This document shows positions 51,431 to 60,134 of a stretch of DNA of 64,000 bases, in pieces. Source of the DNA: Trebonia sp963774945 (lineage in GTDB: Bacteria; Actinomycetota; Actinomycetes; Streptosporangiales; Streptosporangiaceae); NCBI GenBank assembly GCA_963774945.1, contig CAVZHA010000010.1, positions 558,001 through 622,000 of the forward strand, given 5' to 3'. The notes beneath the pieces are model-generated. The model was not told the DNA's origin, ran no database searches, and saw only the letters and a list, made by a program, of their open reading frames with translations. Position numbers and translations under genes: made by a program. Within the stretch, counting starts at the first letter, position 1. Every line of letters begins with the position of its first letter.

Positions 51431-53745
51431 GCGTCCAGCAGAACCGCCGTGAGTCGGCAGAGGACGTACTGGCCCGCGTTGTGGACCACCTCGCCACGGT
51501 GCTCTCCGGCGTGAGCGCCGAAGAGGCCCGCTCCTTGCTGGAGAAGGCCGGTGCGCAGGAACGGAAAGGGCTGCGGAACCTAGACGGGTTCCTCGCCGCC
51601 GAGCCAGACGCGCTTACCGTCGGCGTCTCGGACTGCCCGGCAGCGTTCATCCGCCTCGCGCACGTGCTCCTTGGCGCAGGGCACCATGTGAGCCCGCCCG
51701 TGTGCGCGGACTGCGGCAGGCCCGCGTCCTATCTCCGGTCGTCCCCCGGCGGACGCCTGTGCAGCAAGTGCAGCGCGAGGAAGTCGTCCGTGCTCTGCGC
51801 GAGATGCGGGTCAGCAGGCCGCCCCGCCGCCCGGCGGGCCGAGGGTGTCATCTGCTACGCGTGCTACGTGAAAGACCCGGAGATCATGGAGGCGTGCGTC
51901 GCTTGCGGCCGCGTGCGCCAGCCCGCCAGCCGCCAGGAGGACGGCGCGGCGCTGTGCGCCAGCTGCTGGCACAGCCCGGAACGCGAGTGCGGAAAGTGCG
52001 GCGAGGTAAGGCGTGTCAAAGCGGTCAGGGACGGGCAGCCCGTCTGCCCGTCGTGCTACCGCAGACCAGAGAGGCTCTGCGGGCGATGCGGGCGGGTCAG
52101 CGCTATCGCCCTCCGGGCCACGGAAAGCAACGCGGATCTTTGCCAGAACTGCTACCGGGGGGTCACCGCTGCCTGTTCCGTCTGCGGGCGCACCCGCCCG
52201 TGCGTTGGCAGCCGCTCCGGAACGTACATCTGCAAGAGCTGTTGGCCGAGACCCAGGCGCGAATGCTGCCGGTGCCGCCGCCTCCGCCCAGTCAACGCCG
52301 AATGGCCAATCGGTCTCGTCTGCTCGACATGCTACGAGTATGTTCGCAGCCACCCCGGGACCTGCTCCGTCTGCCGTGCGACACAGCCACTGATCGGAGG
52401 AGACGCGCAGGCCCCCAGCACCTGCGGACCGTGCGCCGGGCTGGACGTCGACTACAACTGCAGGCGCTGCGGCGGGGGAGGCCGGATATACGCCGACGGG
52501 ACTTGCTCCCGGTGTGTCCTTGTGGACCGGTTGGACGACCTGCTCCAGCAGGCGGACGGCACGATCGCTCCCCAGCTCAGGCCTCTCCGCGACGCGCTGG
52601 CGGCGGTGGAGCACCCGGTCACCATCCTCGGCTGGTTGAGGAAGAGCGCGTCCGCCCGGCTGGTAGCGAGCCTCGCCAGTGACGGGAACCTTGTAACCCA
52701 CGAGCACCTCGACCGGCTCGCGCAGGACAGGAGCCTGCACATCGTCCGGCAGATCCTCGTCCACACAGGGGTGCTGCCACAGCGTAAGGAATACCTCGAA
52801 CGACTGGGCCCCTGGCTTGAGGAGCGCCTCGCCTCCGTCCCGGGCCGCCATGCTCAGCTCATCCGTCCATTCGCCCACTGGGGCGTTTTCCGGCGGGCGC
52901 GGAAGGCCAGCGATCGGCGAACGTACACGCACGGGGCGTCCGCTGCCGCACGCAACCGGATCACCTCAGCCATCGCGTTCCTGAGGTGGCTGGACGCGAA
53001 CAATTTTGACCTCGCCACGCTCAGCCAGGGCAATCTTGATCAGTGGCTGGTCTCGGGAGAACCCCACCGGCGCGAGATCCGCTCCTTTCTGGCCTGGGCA
53101 ACGAGCCGCAGGCTGGCTCCCGGCCTCACCGTCCCCCAGAGATCATCCAAACAGATGCCTGCGAGTATGCAGAGCGAAGAAGACCTCGGCCGGCAGCTCC
53201 AGCGATGCCTGACCGACACGGCACTGCCCGTCGACGTCAGGGCCGCCGGCGCGATCGTCACACTCTTCGGCCTCCCGCTGTCCAAGATCGTGCAGCTGAC
53301 CGTCGAGCACCTCACCGAACGCGACGGCAACGTGTACCTCACGATGGACAAGCAGCCCGTCCTGATGCCGCCCCGCATGGTCGGCCTCCTGCACTCAGCC
53401 GCGCGCGCGTCATCCCGGTCGGCACTGGGGCGTAGTGTTCCGGGCACTAGGTGGCTGTTCCCGGGCTTCAGCCCGGGTCGGCACCAGGTCGCCAACACGC
53501 TCGGCAGGCGCCTGCGCGAGCATGGGATCCAGTCGCGGAGCACAAGGAACACCGCGATCATCACCCTCGCCTCTGACCTTCCCGCCCCTATACTCGCGGA
53601 CCTGCTCGGCTTGCACATCACGACCGCGGAACGATGGGTCGGTTACGCGCGCCGCGATTGGACTGCTTACCTAGCCGCCCGTGACAGTGACCAGCGCCCG
53701 TCGGTCGGCCGGCCCTCCGTGACGCGAAACGATACGAAAAAGTAA
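51427..53745 (+). CDS. Nine-zinc-ribbon protein with a degenerate tyrosine-recombinase domain
   Basis: The protein has 772 residues. Residues 93-362 hold nine consecutive four-cysteine ribbons, each CxxC-N15-20-CxxC (for example CADC...CSKC, CGKC...CPSC, CRRC...CSRC). The C-terminal third follows a tyrosine-recombinase plan, with a core-binding-like region (NRITSAIAFLRWLDANNFDL) and a catalytic-domain-like region. Key residues are altered: GLPLSK stands where GLRxSE is expected, RSTRN replaces HxxR, and the segment AERWVGYARRDW has Trp where the nucleophile Tyr should be. It probably binds DNA or partners rather than cutting. The arrangement of active recombinase, small protein and large second recombinase recalls Tn554-type transposition genes. 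Confidence 0.75.
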   Translation: MSVQQNRRESAEDVLARVVDHLATVLSGVSAEEARSLLEKAGAQERKGLRNLDGFLAAEPDALTVGVSDCPAAFIRLAHVLLGAGHHVSPPVCADCGRPASYLRSSPGGRLCSKCSARKSSVLCARCGSAGRPAARRAEGVICYACYVKDPEIMEACVACGRVRQPASRQEDGAALCASCWHSPERECGKCGEVRRVKAVRDGQPVCPSCYRRPERLCGRCGRVSAIALRATESNADLCQNCYRGVTAACSVCGRTRPCVGSRSGTYICKSCWPRPRRECCRCRRLRPVNAEWPIGLVCSTCYEYVRSHPGTCSVCRATQPLIGGDAQAPSTCGPCAGLDVDYNCRRCGGGGRIYADGTCSRCVLVDRLDDLLQQADGTIAPQLRPLRDALAAVEHPVTILGWLRKSASARLVASLASDGNLVTHEHLDRLAQDRSLHIVRQILVHTGVLPQRKEYLERLGPWLEERLASVPGRHAQLIRPFAHWGVFRRARKASDRRTYTHGASAAARNRITSAIAFLRWLDANNFDLATLSQGNLDQWLVSGEPHRREIRSFLAWATSRRLAPGLTVPQRSSKQMPASMQSEEDLGRQLQRCLTDTALPVDVRAAGAIVTLFGLPLSKIVQLTVEHLTERDGNVYLTMDKQPVLMPPRMVGLLHSAARASSRSALGRSVPGTRWLFPGFSPGRHQVANTLGRRLREHGIQSRSTRNTAIITLASDLPAPILADLLGLHITTAERWVGYARRDWTAYLAARDSDQRPSVGRPSVTRNDTKK

Positions 53746-53801
53746 CTTAATTGTCCTGCTGGGAAGACAGGGCAGGGTGTGGGCCGAGTGAGGTGTTGGT
53801 G

Positions 53802-53837
53802 CATGGGAGTCAAACCTGGCCTCATGGGAATCAAACC
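53802..53837 (+). promoter_or_regulatory. 15-bp direct repeats upstream of the unassigned operon
   Basis: CATGGGAGTCAAACC (53802-53816) and CATGGGAATCAAACC (53823-53837) are spaced 21 bp, two helical turns, so a protein would contact the same DNA face twice. They lie 27 to 62 bases before ATG 53864, where a -10-like TAGCGT suggests a leaderless message. The N-terminal HTH of the first gene is a candidate ligand. Confidence 0.5.
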
Positions 53838-53863
53838 ATGAAAATCGTGATAGCGTTTATTTC

Positions 53864-56800
53864 ATGAGTTCAGTTCGTCCTGCTAGTACGTCCGAGGTGG
53901 CTACCGCCCTCGGGCTGCGCCCGGCAACCGTGCAGATGTATGCCCGCAACGGCCGCATCCCGTTCGATACCACCCCCGGGGGGCACCGCCGCTTCAACAT
54001 CGACGAGGTCCGTGTTGCCTTGGACACTCGGCAGAGTGCCGCGACTGCGCCGCCGGGTAGGTCGCGCGGGTCCCGCGGTTGGCTCGCGGACGCGCTTGAG
54101 ATCGAGGCGTGGGCCGACCGGATGCATGCCAGGTATGAGTTGCCTGAGCTGGTCAGGCTCCTAGTAACTGGCTCCGTGCGGGACCTGCGGACGGTGGAGT
54201 TCCGGGCGGGCGAGGGAACGGGGACGAGCGGCTGGGACGGCACCGTCGATGCGGCGCGAGGAAACGCCTGGGTTCCCGAAGGCCAGTCAGGGTGGGAGAT
54301 GGGGATCAGCGAGGACATCCTCGCCAAGGCGGACAAGGACTACGCCACGCGCACCAAGGCCCCCCTAGGCCTAGACAGGTCCGACACGGTCTTCATCTTC
54401 GTTACCCCGCGCCGGTGGGACGGGCGTGACAGTTGGGTCACTGCCAAGAAGGCCGAGAACATCTGGAAGGACGTCCGGGCCTACGACGCGGACTCCCTGG
54501 AGCAGTGGCTCGACGAGGCCCCTGCGGCTCACGCGAGGATCACCAGGATGCTTGGCCGGGACCCCGAGGGGGCCGCCGACCTGCAATCGGCGTGGAATGA
54601 CTGGGCTGGGCGGACAATCCCGCCGCTTCCGGTGGGTCTTGCGACGGCGGGCCGAGACGGAGTGGTCAAGGAGGTGCTCGCCTGGCTTCATGGTGAGCCG
54701 TCGGCCGTCTCGGTCTCGGCTGACTCGGCGGAGGAGTCATTCGCGTTCATCGCCGCGTGCCTGCTCGAGTTGCCGGAAGAGGAGCGCACCGCCCTGCTGG
54801 CCAGGACACTGGTCGTGCGGACCCCTGAGGCATGGGATGAAGTCCTTGCCCGCGCTGGCGCGAGCAGCAGCTTGGTCCTCATTCCCGCCTTCCCCGAACC
54901 AGAGCCGGCGGAGGCGACGGATGCCGGGCACAGGGTGGCCATTCCCGTCGGGCGCAATTCCGTCACCGTCGGCCCGGTGATCACGCTTCCACGGCTGGGC
55001 ACCGAGCAGGCCCGCGAGGCGCTTGCCACCGCCGGGATTGCCGAGCAGGACGCGGGCAGGCTCGCGCTTGTTGCGCGGCGCAGCATGCTGATGCTGCGCC
55101 GTCGGCTCGCTGCCAGCGGTGGCGCGCGACCCCAATGGGCGCAGCCCGCGAATGGCGGTTACCTCGTGCCGATAGTACTGGCGGGCGCGTGGCGAGAGGG
55201 GAACGACCCTGACGAGCAGGTCCTTGCCCGCCTAGCAGGACGACCGTACGAGGAGATCAGCTCCTTGTGCACGCGGTGGGCCGATGAGGAGGACATGCCG
55301 GTCCGCCAGGAGGGCTCGCTGTGGTACTGCGTCTCCAAGCCGGACGCCTGGGACCTAGTCTCTCGCCTGGCTACGGCTAGGCAACTGCTCCGGTTCCGGG
55401 AGACTGCCGCAGAGGTGCTCGGCACGGCCGATCCGGCGCTGGCGCTGGAACCCTCCCGACGCTGGGGCGCGGGCGCGTTCGGGCCGTCGCTTCCCTGGTC
55501 ATCCCAGCTGCGCGAGAGCATTGCCGAGACGATCGCCGTGATCGCCACGCAAAGCGGCAGCCAGGAACTACCGGGCAGTGGCACTGGTCAGGATCTCGCC
55601 GACAAGATCGTCCGGGAAGTCCTGGAAGCAGCGAACGCAGACCAGTCCGGACAGTTGTGGTCATCGTTGTCGCAGGTGCTACCCGCCCTTGCTGAGGCCT
55701 CGCCTCTGTGCTTCCTCGACGCGGTGGACGCCGGACTGGACAGCGAGGGCCTGCGCGCGGTGTTCAACCCGGAGGCCGAGAGCACCCCATTTGCCTCGCC
55801 GACCCACACGGGCCTCCTGTGGGCACTGGAAGCGCTTGCCTGGTCACCGGACTACCTGGGAGGCGCGGCCCAGGCGCTTGCCCGCCTTGCCCAGGTCGAC
55901 CCGGGCGGGCGGTGGGCCAACCGTCCTGACCGCAGCCTCGGCCAGATTTTCCTGCCCTGGAACCCCCAGACCTCCGCCACTCGAGACGATCGGGTGGCCG
56001 TCGTGGACATGCTGCGCCGCGACACGCCGGATGTCGCCTGGACGCTCATGAACGGCCTGCTCCCGACCCCGCACTCGGTGAGCTTTTTTGGCTACACGCC
56101 GCGCTGGCGCGACTGGCAGCCCGGCAATGAGCCTGGTCAGATGAGCATGGGTGAATGGGCCTGGCATGCCGAGGCGATCACAGGACGGCTTCTGGAAGAC
56201 GCCGGCCTGGACGGCCACCACTGGGCGGATCTGGTCACCCGACTCACGTACGTACCTCCAGCCCAGCGTGATCTTATCCTCGGTGGTCTTGCAACCCTGG
56301 ACCCGGCCGCACTTGTGGACGACCGTGCCACCGTGACCAGCGCACTCAGCACCCTCGTTCGCGACCACCGCCGATTCCCCGAGGCTCCGTGGGCAATGCC
56401 CGCCGATTTCATCGACCAAGTCGCTGGGCAGTTGAGGCGCTTCGAGGACGACGGTGTTGCCTCGGATGAGGCATGGCTGTTCGCCCCTTACGTCGAGCTT
56501 CCCGGACCGTGGCCGAATGATGTCGAGGAAGAGCAGCGGAAGGTGCAGCAACTCCGCGACACCGCCGTCCGTACCATGATCTCCGCCGGTGGAATTGACG
56601 CGCTGTGGCAAGTTGCGGCGCACTGCGAGGCGCCACACACGTTGGGTTGGACCGCCGGGAACACTGCCGCGGAACTGGGTGATGGCATGATCGCAGAACT
56701 GGACTCTGCGGACCTCGCCCGATGGAGCGCCGCTAGGGGATGGGTCGCCGGCCGGTTCGAGGCCGAAGGCTGGCCGTGGGCAATTCGCCACCTCCAGGCT

Positions 56801-57844
56801 GCGGGCTCATGGCCTGCGACACGAGCCTCCGGGTTTCTCCTCGGGCTCCCTTCCAAAGGCGCGACATTCGACTGGGCCGACCAGCTTGGGGGGGAGGTAC
56901 GGGCGGGTTACTGGAAGGGCGTGCATCCGTACTCCATCACAGACGACGGCGACCGGGTACGCGCCGCCCGAGAGCTTGTGAAATGCGGCCGCGCCGTTAG
57001 CGCCCTCGACACGCTCACTTTGACCGTTCGCCACGGCGGCGGTGCAGATCCCGGGCTCATCGCCGACGCCTTGGCCCAGGCCACTCCCAGCCCAGACCTC
57101 AGGGGCAATGACCTGGTGATGTTCGCCTACAACGTGACCAGCCTGCTGGACTACCTTGGCAACCAGCCCGATGCGGACCGGCACCAGCTGGCCATGCTTG
57201 AATGGCGCTATCTGCCGGTCCTGGAGTCACGCCAGCGGCCCGCTACGTTTCTCCACCAGGAGATGGCGCGGAGCCCGGAGTTCTTCGCCGAAGTCATCTC
57301 TATGGTCTTCCGGGCCGAGCACCAAGCCCCGCCCAGCCAGGTCAGCGAGGAAGAACGTCACAAGGCCATCCTCGCCTACCAGCTCCTGAGGTCGTGGAGC
57401 ACCGTACCCGGTAGCGCAGAACTCGGAAGCGGCGCGGACCTGGCACAGTGGGTCACTGAAGCCCGTGCCTTGCTCACGCGGAGAGGCCGTCTCCGTCCCG
57501 GGGACCGGTTCATCGGCCACATCCTGAGCCAGACCCCCGAGGACCCCGACGGCACGTGGCCCGGACAGCTCGTACGGGAGATCATCGAGGCCATCCGCAG
57601 TCAGGACGTCGAGCAGGGGATCGACACTGCGATCTTCAATGGTCGCGGCGTCACCTGGCGCGGCATGAACACCGGCGGCCAGCCCGAGCGCGAGCTCGCG
57701 GACAAGTATCAGGCCTACGCGCAGCGCACCGGTCCCCAGCGGCCTCGTACTCGCCGCATGCTCCAGAAGATGGCCGAAAACTGGGACCGCCGTGCCCGCC
57801 AGGAAGACCAGCTTGCCGCCACCCGGGAGGATTTCTGGTCATGA
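53864..57844 (+). CDS. Large HTH protein with nuclease-like domain and degenerate NTPase-like region (first gene of unassigned operon)
   Basis: The protein has 1326 residues and I do not recognise its family. Residues 7-55 are a MerR/excisionase-type helix-turn-helix (ALGLRPATVQMYARNGRIPF, ending GGHRRFNIDEV). Residues about 100-235 resemble a restriction-like fold: GWDG with Asp125, then WEMG with Glu145, Lys155, a hydrophobic TVFIFVTPRRW strand and KDVRAYDADSLEQWL. After that comes a region arranged like a STAND-type NTPase, but the Walker A equivalent (VSVSADSAEESFAFIAACLL) lacks GK[ST]. The remaining 900 residues are helical with many Trp and Leu. No frame change occurs in 4 kb. It is followed after 43 bp by the second gene. 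Confidence 0.7.
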   Translation: MSSVRPASTSEVATALGLRPATVQMYARNGRIPFDTTPGGHRRFNIDEVRVALDTRQSAATAPPGRSRGSRGWLADALEIEAWADRMHARYELPELVRLLVTGSVRDLRTVEFRAGEGTGTSGWDGTVDAARGNAWVPEGQSGWEMGISEDILAKADKDYATRTKAPLGLDRSDTVFIFVTPRRWDGRDSWVTAKKAENIWKDVRAYDADSLEQWLDEAPAAHARITRMLGRDPEGAADLQSAWNDWAGRTIPPLPVGLATAGRDGVVKEVLAWLHGEPSAVSVSADSAEESFAFIAACLLELPEEERTALLARTLVVRTPEAWDEVLARAGASSSLVLIPAFPEPEPAEATDAGHRVAIPVGRNSVTVGPVITLPRLGTEQAREALATAGIAEQDAGRLALVARRSMLMLRRRLAASGGARPQWAQPANGGYLVPIVLAGAWREGNDPDEQVLARLAGRPYEEISSLCTRWADEEDMPVRQEGSLWYCVSKPDAWDLVSRLATARQLLRFRETAAEVLGTADPALALEPSRRWGAGAFGPSLPWSSQLRESIAETIAVIATQSGSQELPGSGTGQDLADKIVREVLEAANADQSGQLWSSLSQVLPALAEASPLCFLDAVDAGLDSEGLRAVFNPEAESTPFASPTHTGLLWALEALAWSPDYLGGAAQALARLAQVDPGGRWANRPDRSLGQIFLPWNPQTSATRDDRVAVVDMLRRDTPDVAWTLMNGLLPTPHSVSFFGYTPRWRDWQPGNEPGQMSMGEWAWHAEAITGRLLEDAGLDGHHWADLVTRLTYVPPAQRDLILGGLATLDPAALVDDRATVTSALSTLVRDHRRFPEAPWAMPADFIDQVAGQLRRFEDDGVASDEAWLFAPYVELPGPWPNDVEEEQRKVQQLRDTAVRTMISAGGIDALWQVAAHCEAPHTLGWTAGNTAAELGDGMIAELDSADLARWSAARGWVAGRFEAEGWPWAIRHLQAAGSWPATRASGFLLGLPSKGATFDWADQLGGEVRAGYWKGVHPYSITDDGDRVRAARELVKCGRAVSALDTLTLTVRHGGGADPGLIADALAQATPSPDLRGNDLVMFAYNVTSLLDYLGNQPDADRHQLAMLEWRYLPVLESRQRPATFLHQEMARSPEFFAEVISMVFRAEHQAPPSQVSEEERHKAILAYQLLRSWSTVPGSAELGSGADLAQWVTEARALLTRRGRLRPGDRFIGHILSQTPEDPDGTWPGQLVREIIEAIRSQDVEQGIDTAIFNGRGVTWRGMNTGGQPERELADKYQAYAQRTGPQRPRTRRMLQKMAENWDRRARQEDQLAATREDFWS

Positions 57845-57887
57845 GGCGGGTTCCGGTAGAAACCAGGAAACCAGCGAGGGGATTGTG

Positions 57888-60110
57888 GTGAATAACGATC
57901 GGTTCGCGTTGCTTGAAGGCTTGCTCGGCGAGGCCTTCGCTCGCCTCGGTCAGGCAACCCCAACGGTTGTGTCGGTTAAGCCTCCCGAGGAAGGCGACGA
58001 GACTTCAGCCAGTTATGCAATGCCCTTCTCTTGGCCGAATCGGATAATAGCCTCGCCCGACGACATCGGGCCCGCTGTATCCGATCAGTTGGCGGCTGGC
58101 CCGGTTCTTCTTGTACCGCCGTGGAACCGGCGTCAGGAGCGCCGACATCCGCTCAGCCGTGACGAGCATGAGATCGCCGTCCTGAACTGCGTCCCGGATG
58201 GTCCTGACTCCCTGTTGGCCGTGCTGACGCCAACTGGAATGTGGTCGTCGCTTTCCTCCCAGCAAGTCAGGGAGGAACTCGCCAAGCGCTGGAAACCTGT
58301 CCTCCTCATCTACGCTGCGGGTGTGCTGCCGGGAGTCCACTCGTCCTTCCTGCTTGCCATCATGTTTCTCCGTCCCCGAGAGGCCGAAGACTCCCTGCTC
58401 CGCATCTTCCGGGTGCTTCCGCGCCAGGACGACGCAGAGATCACAGGGGATTTCCGGCGTCTGCTCAGGCAAGGAGGAGGCAGCACGCAGTTCGGCTATG
58501 TCCTGCGCGACCTGCCGCAGTCGGGCGATTCCCTGTCGTTCGAACGTCACGATCCTGCTTTGGTGGCGAGAAGAGCAGAACTCGCGGTCATGGGAAGCTC
58601 CACCACCATCGGCGAGTTGTTCGACTTCGCGCCCTACGGGATCCATACTGCACAGGATCGCAAGTTGCTGCAGGAAACTCCAGCCCAGGACGCTTCTAGG
58701 GTGATCACAGGCCGGGACCTTCAGCGTGACGGCGTGATCGCTGCCCCTGACGAGGACACCACTAGATGGGCATCCGTTCCGGAAGAACGGCAACTCAGAG
58801 CCGGTGACATCCTTCTGCAGCGGATGGTCTCGCCAAGTGACCGATTTGGCCTGAGGGTCGCGGAGGTAGCCGAAGCGGACCTACCAGCCATCGCCAACAA
58901 CATGGTGATCACCTTGCGGCCAAGAAGGCCCCTAAGCGCTTCGGAGCTTATCCTGATCCTAGGGTTCCTCCGTTCACCGCTTGCCCGCCAGTTGGCCGTC
59001 GCTGCCGGCGGCCAAGCGAACCTTAGCCGGGAAGTGCTGAAAGATGTTCACATTCCCCAACCGGACGAGGCCTTCGGCGCTGCCCTAGAGAATCTTGCCC
59101 GCTCGGCTACTCTTTTTGCTAGATGGCACTCTGAGGCGCAAGCGCTGCTCGACTCGGTCTTCACGGACGACAGCGCGATAGGTACCCGAGCACGGATCGT
59201 CGGTACCGGCAGGAAGATTCGCATGAGGAGCGAGGCCGCAGCGCTCCTGGACGATGCAAGTTACACGTTCCGGACCACCTTCCCGTATCCCGTTGCTCAC
59301 CGCTGGCGTGAGGTAGAGGCCGCCGTCAGCGCAAGCTCGTTCAAAGCGGCCTATGAAGCGATACTCGCGGCGGGCGAGGTCCTGCTTTGCTACGCGGCGA
59401 ACGCGGGCCTTGGCATCGCGCGCGAGGCGGGGATCGAACTCGGCGCGATGAAGACGATCCGCGACCGGCTCAAGCCAGGGGCTCATGGGCTTGGCTTCGG
59501 TGACTGGGTCTCGATTCTCAAGGAGATCGAAGAGGGCAAGGCTGCGAGGAAGGCCCCTGACGGGAGCCCAATCGCAGACCTCAAGACGTTCCTCGCCGGC
59601 ACCGATGCACACGATGCCCTGAAGCGGCTCAGCGATCGCCGCAACGACGAGTCCCACCTGCGCCGCATGGAAGCCCTGGATCTCCCTGCGGCCACCGAGG
59701 CGGCGCTAGCCGATCTCTCAGCGTTGTACCAGGCGGCGGACTTCCTGTCGGACCTTCCGCTAATTCAGGTCACGGGCTTCCAGTGGAATGCCTTCCGGAA
59801 GAGCGCCACTGTGAGCTACCGAGAGCTCATGGGCGACCATGCCGTCGTGCCCACCCGCACGATTACTTACGACCAGGCTGGCATCGAAGTCGGGAGCACG
59901 TACATCCTTGACGGGCAACGCAGGCTCTGGCTGTTGCGCCCCTTCCTGGACGGGCGCATATGCCCGAAATGCCGGAACTGGTCGACGTTCCACATCGATG
60001 GAATGGATAACGGGAAGATTACCTACAAGAGCCTCGAAAACGGCCACACGATAGAGGATGCGGCACTCAATGAAGCGCTTGCCCACGTGGGCCTGCTCCC
60101 ACATTGCTGA
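57888..60110 (+). CDS. Degenerate N6-methylase/HsdS-like fusion with C-terminal zinc knuckle (second gene of unassigned operon)
   Basis: This 740-residue protein starts at GTG 57888 after GAGGGG. Residues 60-160 match the second half of HsdM-type N6-adenine methylases: VPPW (76-79) stands at the (N/D)PPY position, followed by LLAVLTPTGMWSSLSSQQVR and GVLPGVHSSFLLAIMFLRP. The SAM-binding half with motif I is missing. Residues about 242-392 resemble a type I specificity-subunit target-recognition domain (RAGDILLQRM, LSREVLKDVHIPQP). Then come a helical region and a zinc knuckle CPKC at 692. It may recognise a DNA sequence without methylating it. It is co-directional with its neighbours at 43 and 24 bp. 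Confidence 0.6.
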   Translation: MNNDRFALLEGLLGEAFARLGQATPTVVSVKPPEEGDETSASYAMPFSWPNRIIASPDDIGPAVSDQLAAGPVLLVPPWNRRQERRHPLSRDEHEIAVLNCVPDGPDSLLAVLTPTGMWSSLSSQQVREELAKRWKPVLLIYAAGVLPGVHSSFLLAIMFLRPREAEDSLLRIFRVLPRQDDAEITGDFRRLLRQGGGSTQFGYVLRDLPQSGDSLSFERHDPALVARRAELAVMGSSTTIGELFDFAPYGIHTAQDRKLLQETPAQDASRVITGRDLQRDGVIAAPDEDTTRWASVPEERQLRAGDILLQRMVSPSDRFGLRVAEVAEADLPAIANNMVITLRPRRPLSASELILILGFLRSPLARQLAVAAGGQANLSREVLKDVHIPQPDEAFGAALENLARSATLFARWHSEAQALLDSVFTDDSAIGTRARIVGTGRKIRMRSEAAALLDDASYTFRTTFPYPVAHRWREVEAAVSASSFKAAYEAILAAGEVLLCYAANAGLGIAREAGIELGAMKTIRDRLKPGAHGLGFGDWVSILKEIEEGKAARKAPDGSPIADLKTFLAGTDAHDALKRLSDRRNDESHLRRMEALDLPAATEAALADLSALYQAADFLSDLPLIQVTGFQWNAFRKSATVSYRELMGDHAVVPTRTITYDQAGIEVGSTYILDGQRRLWLLRPFLDGRICPKCRNWSTFHIDGMDNGKITYKSLENGHTIEDAALNEALAHVGLLPHC

Positions 60111-60134
60111 AGCCGTGAAGGGGATTGGATAGTG

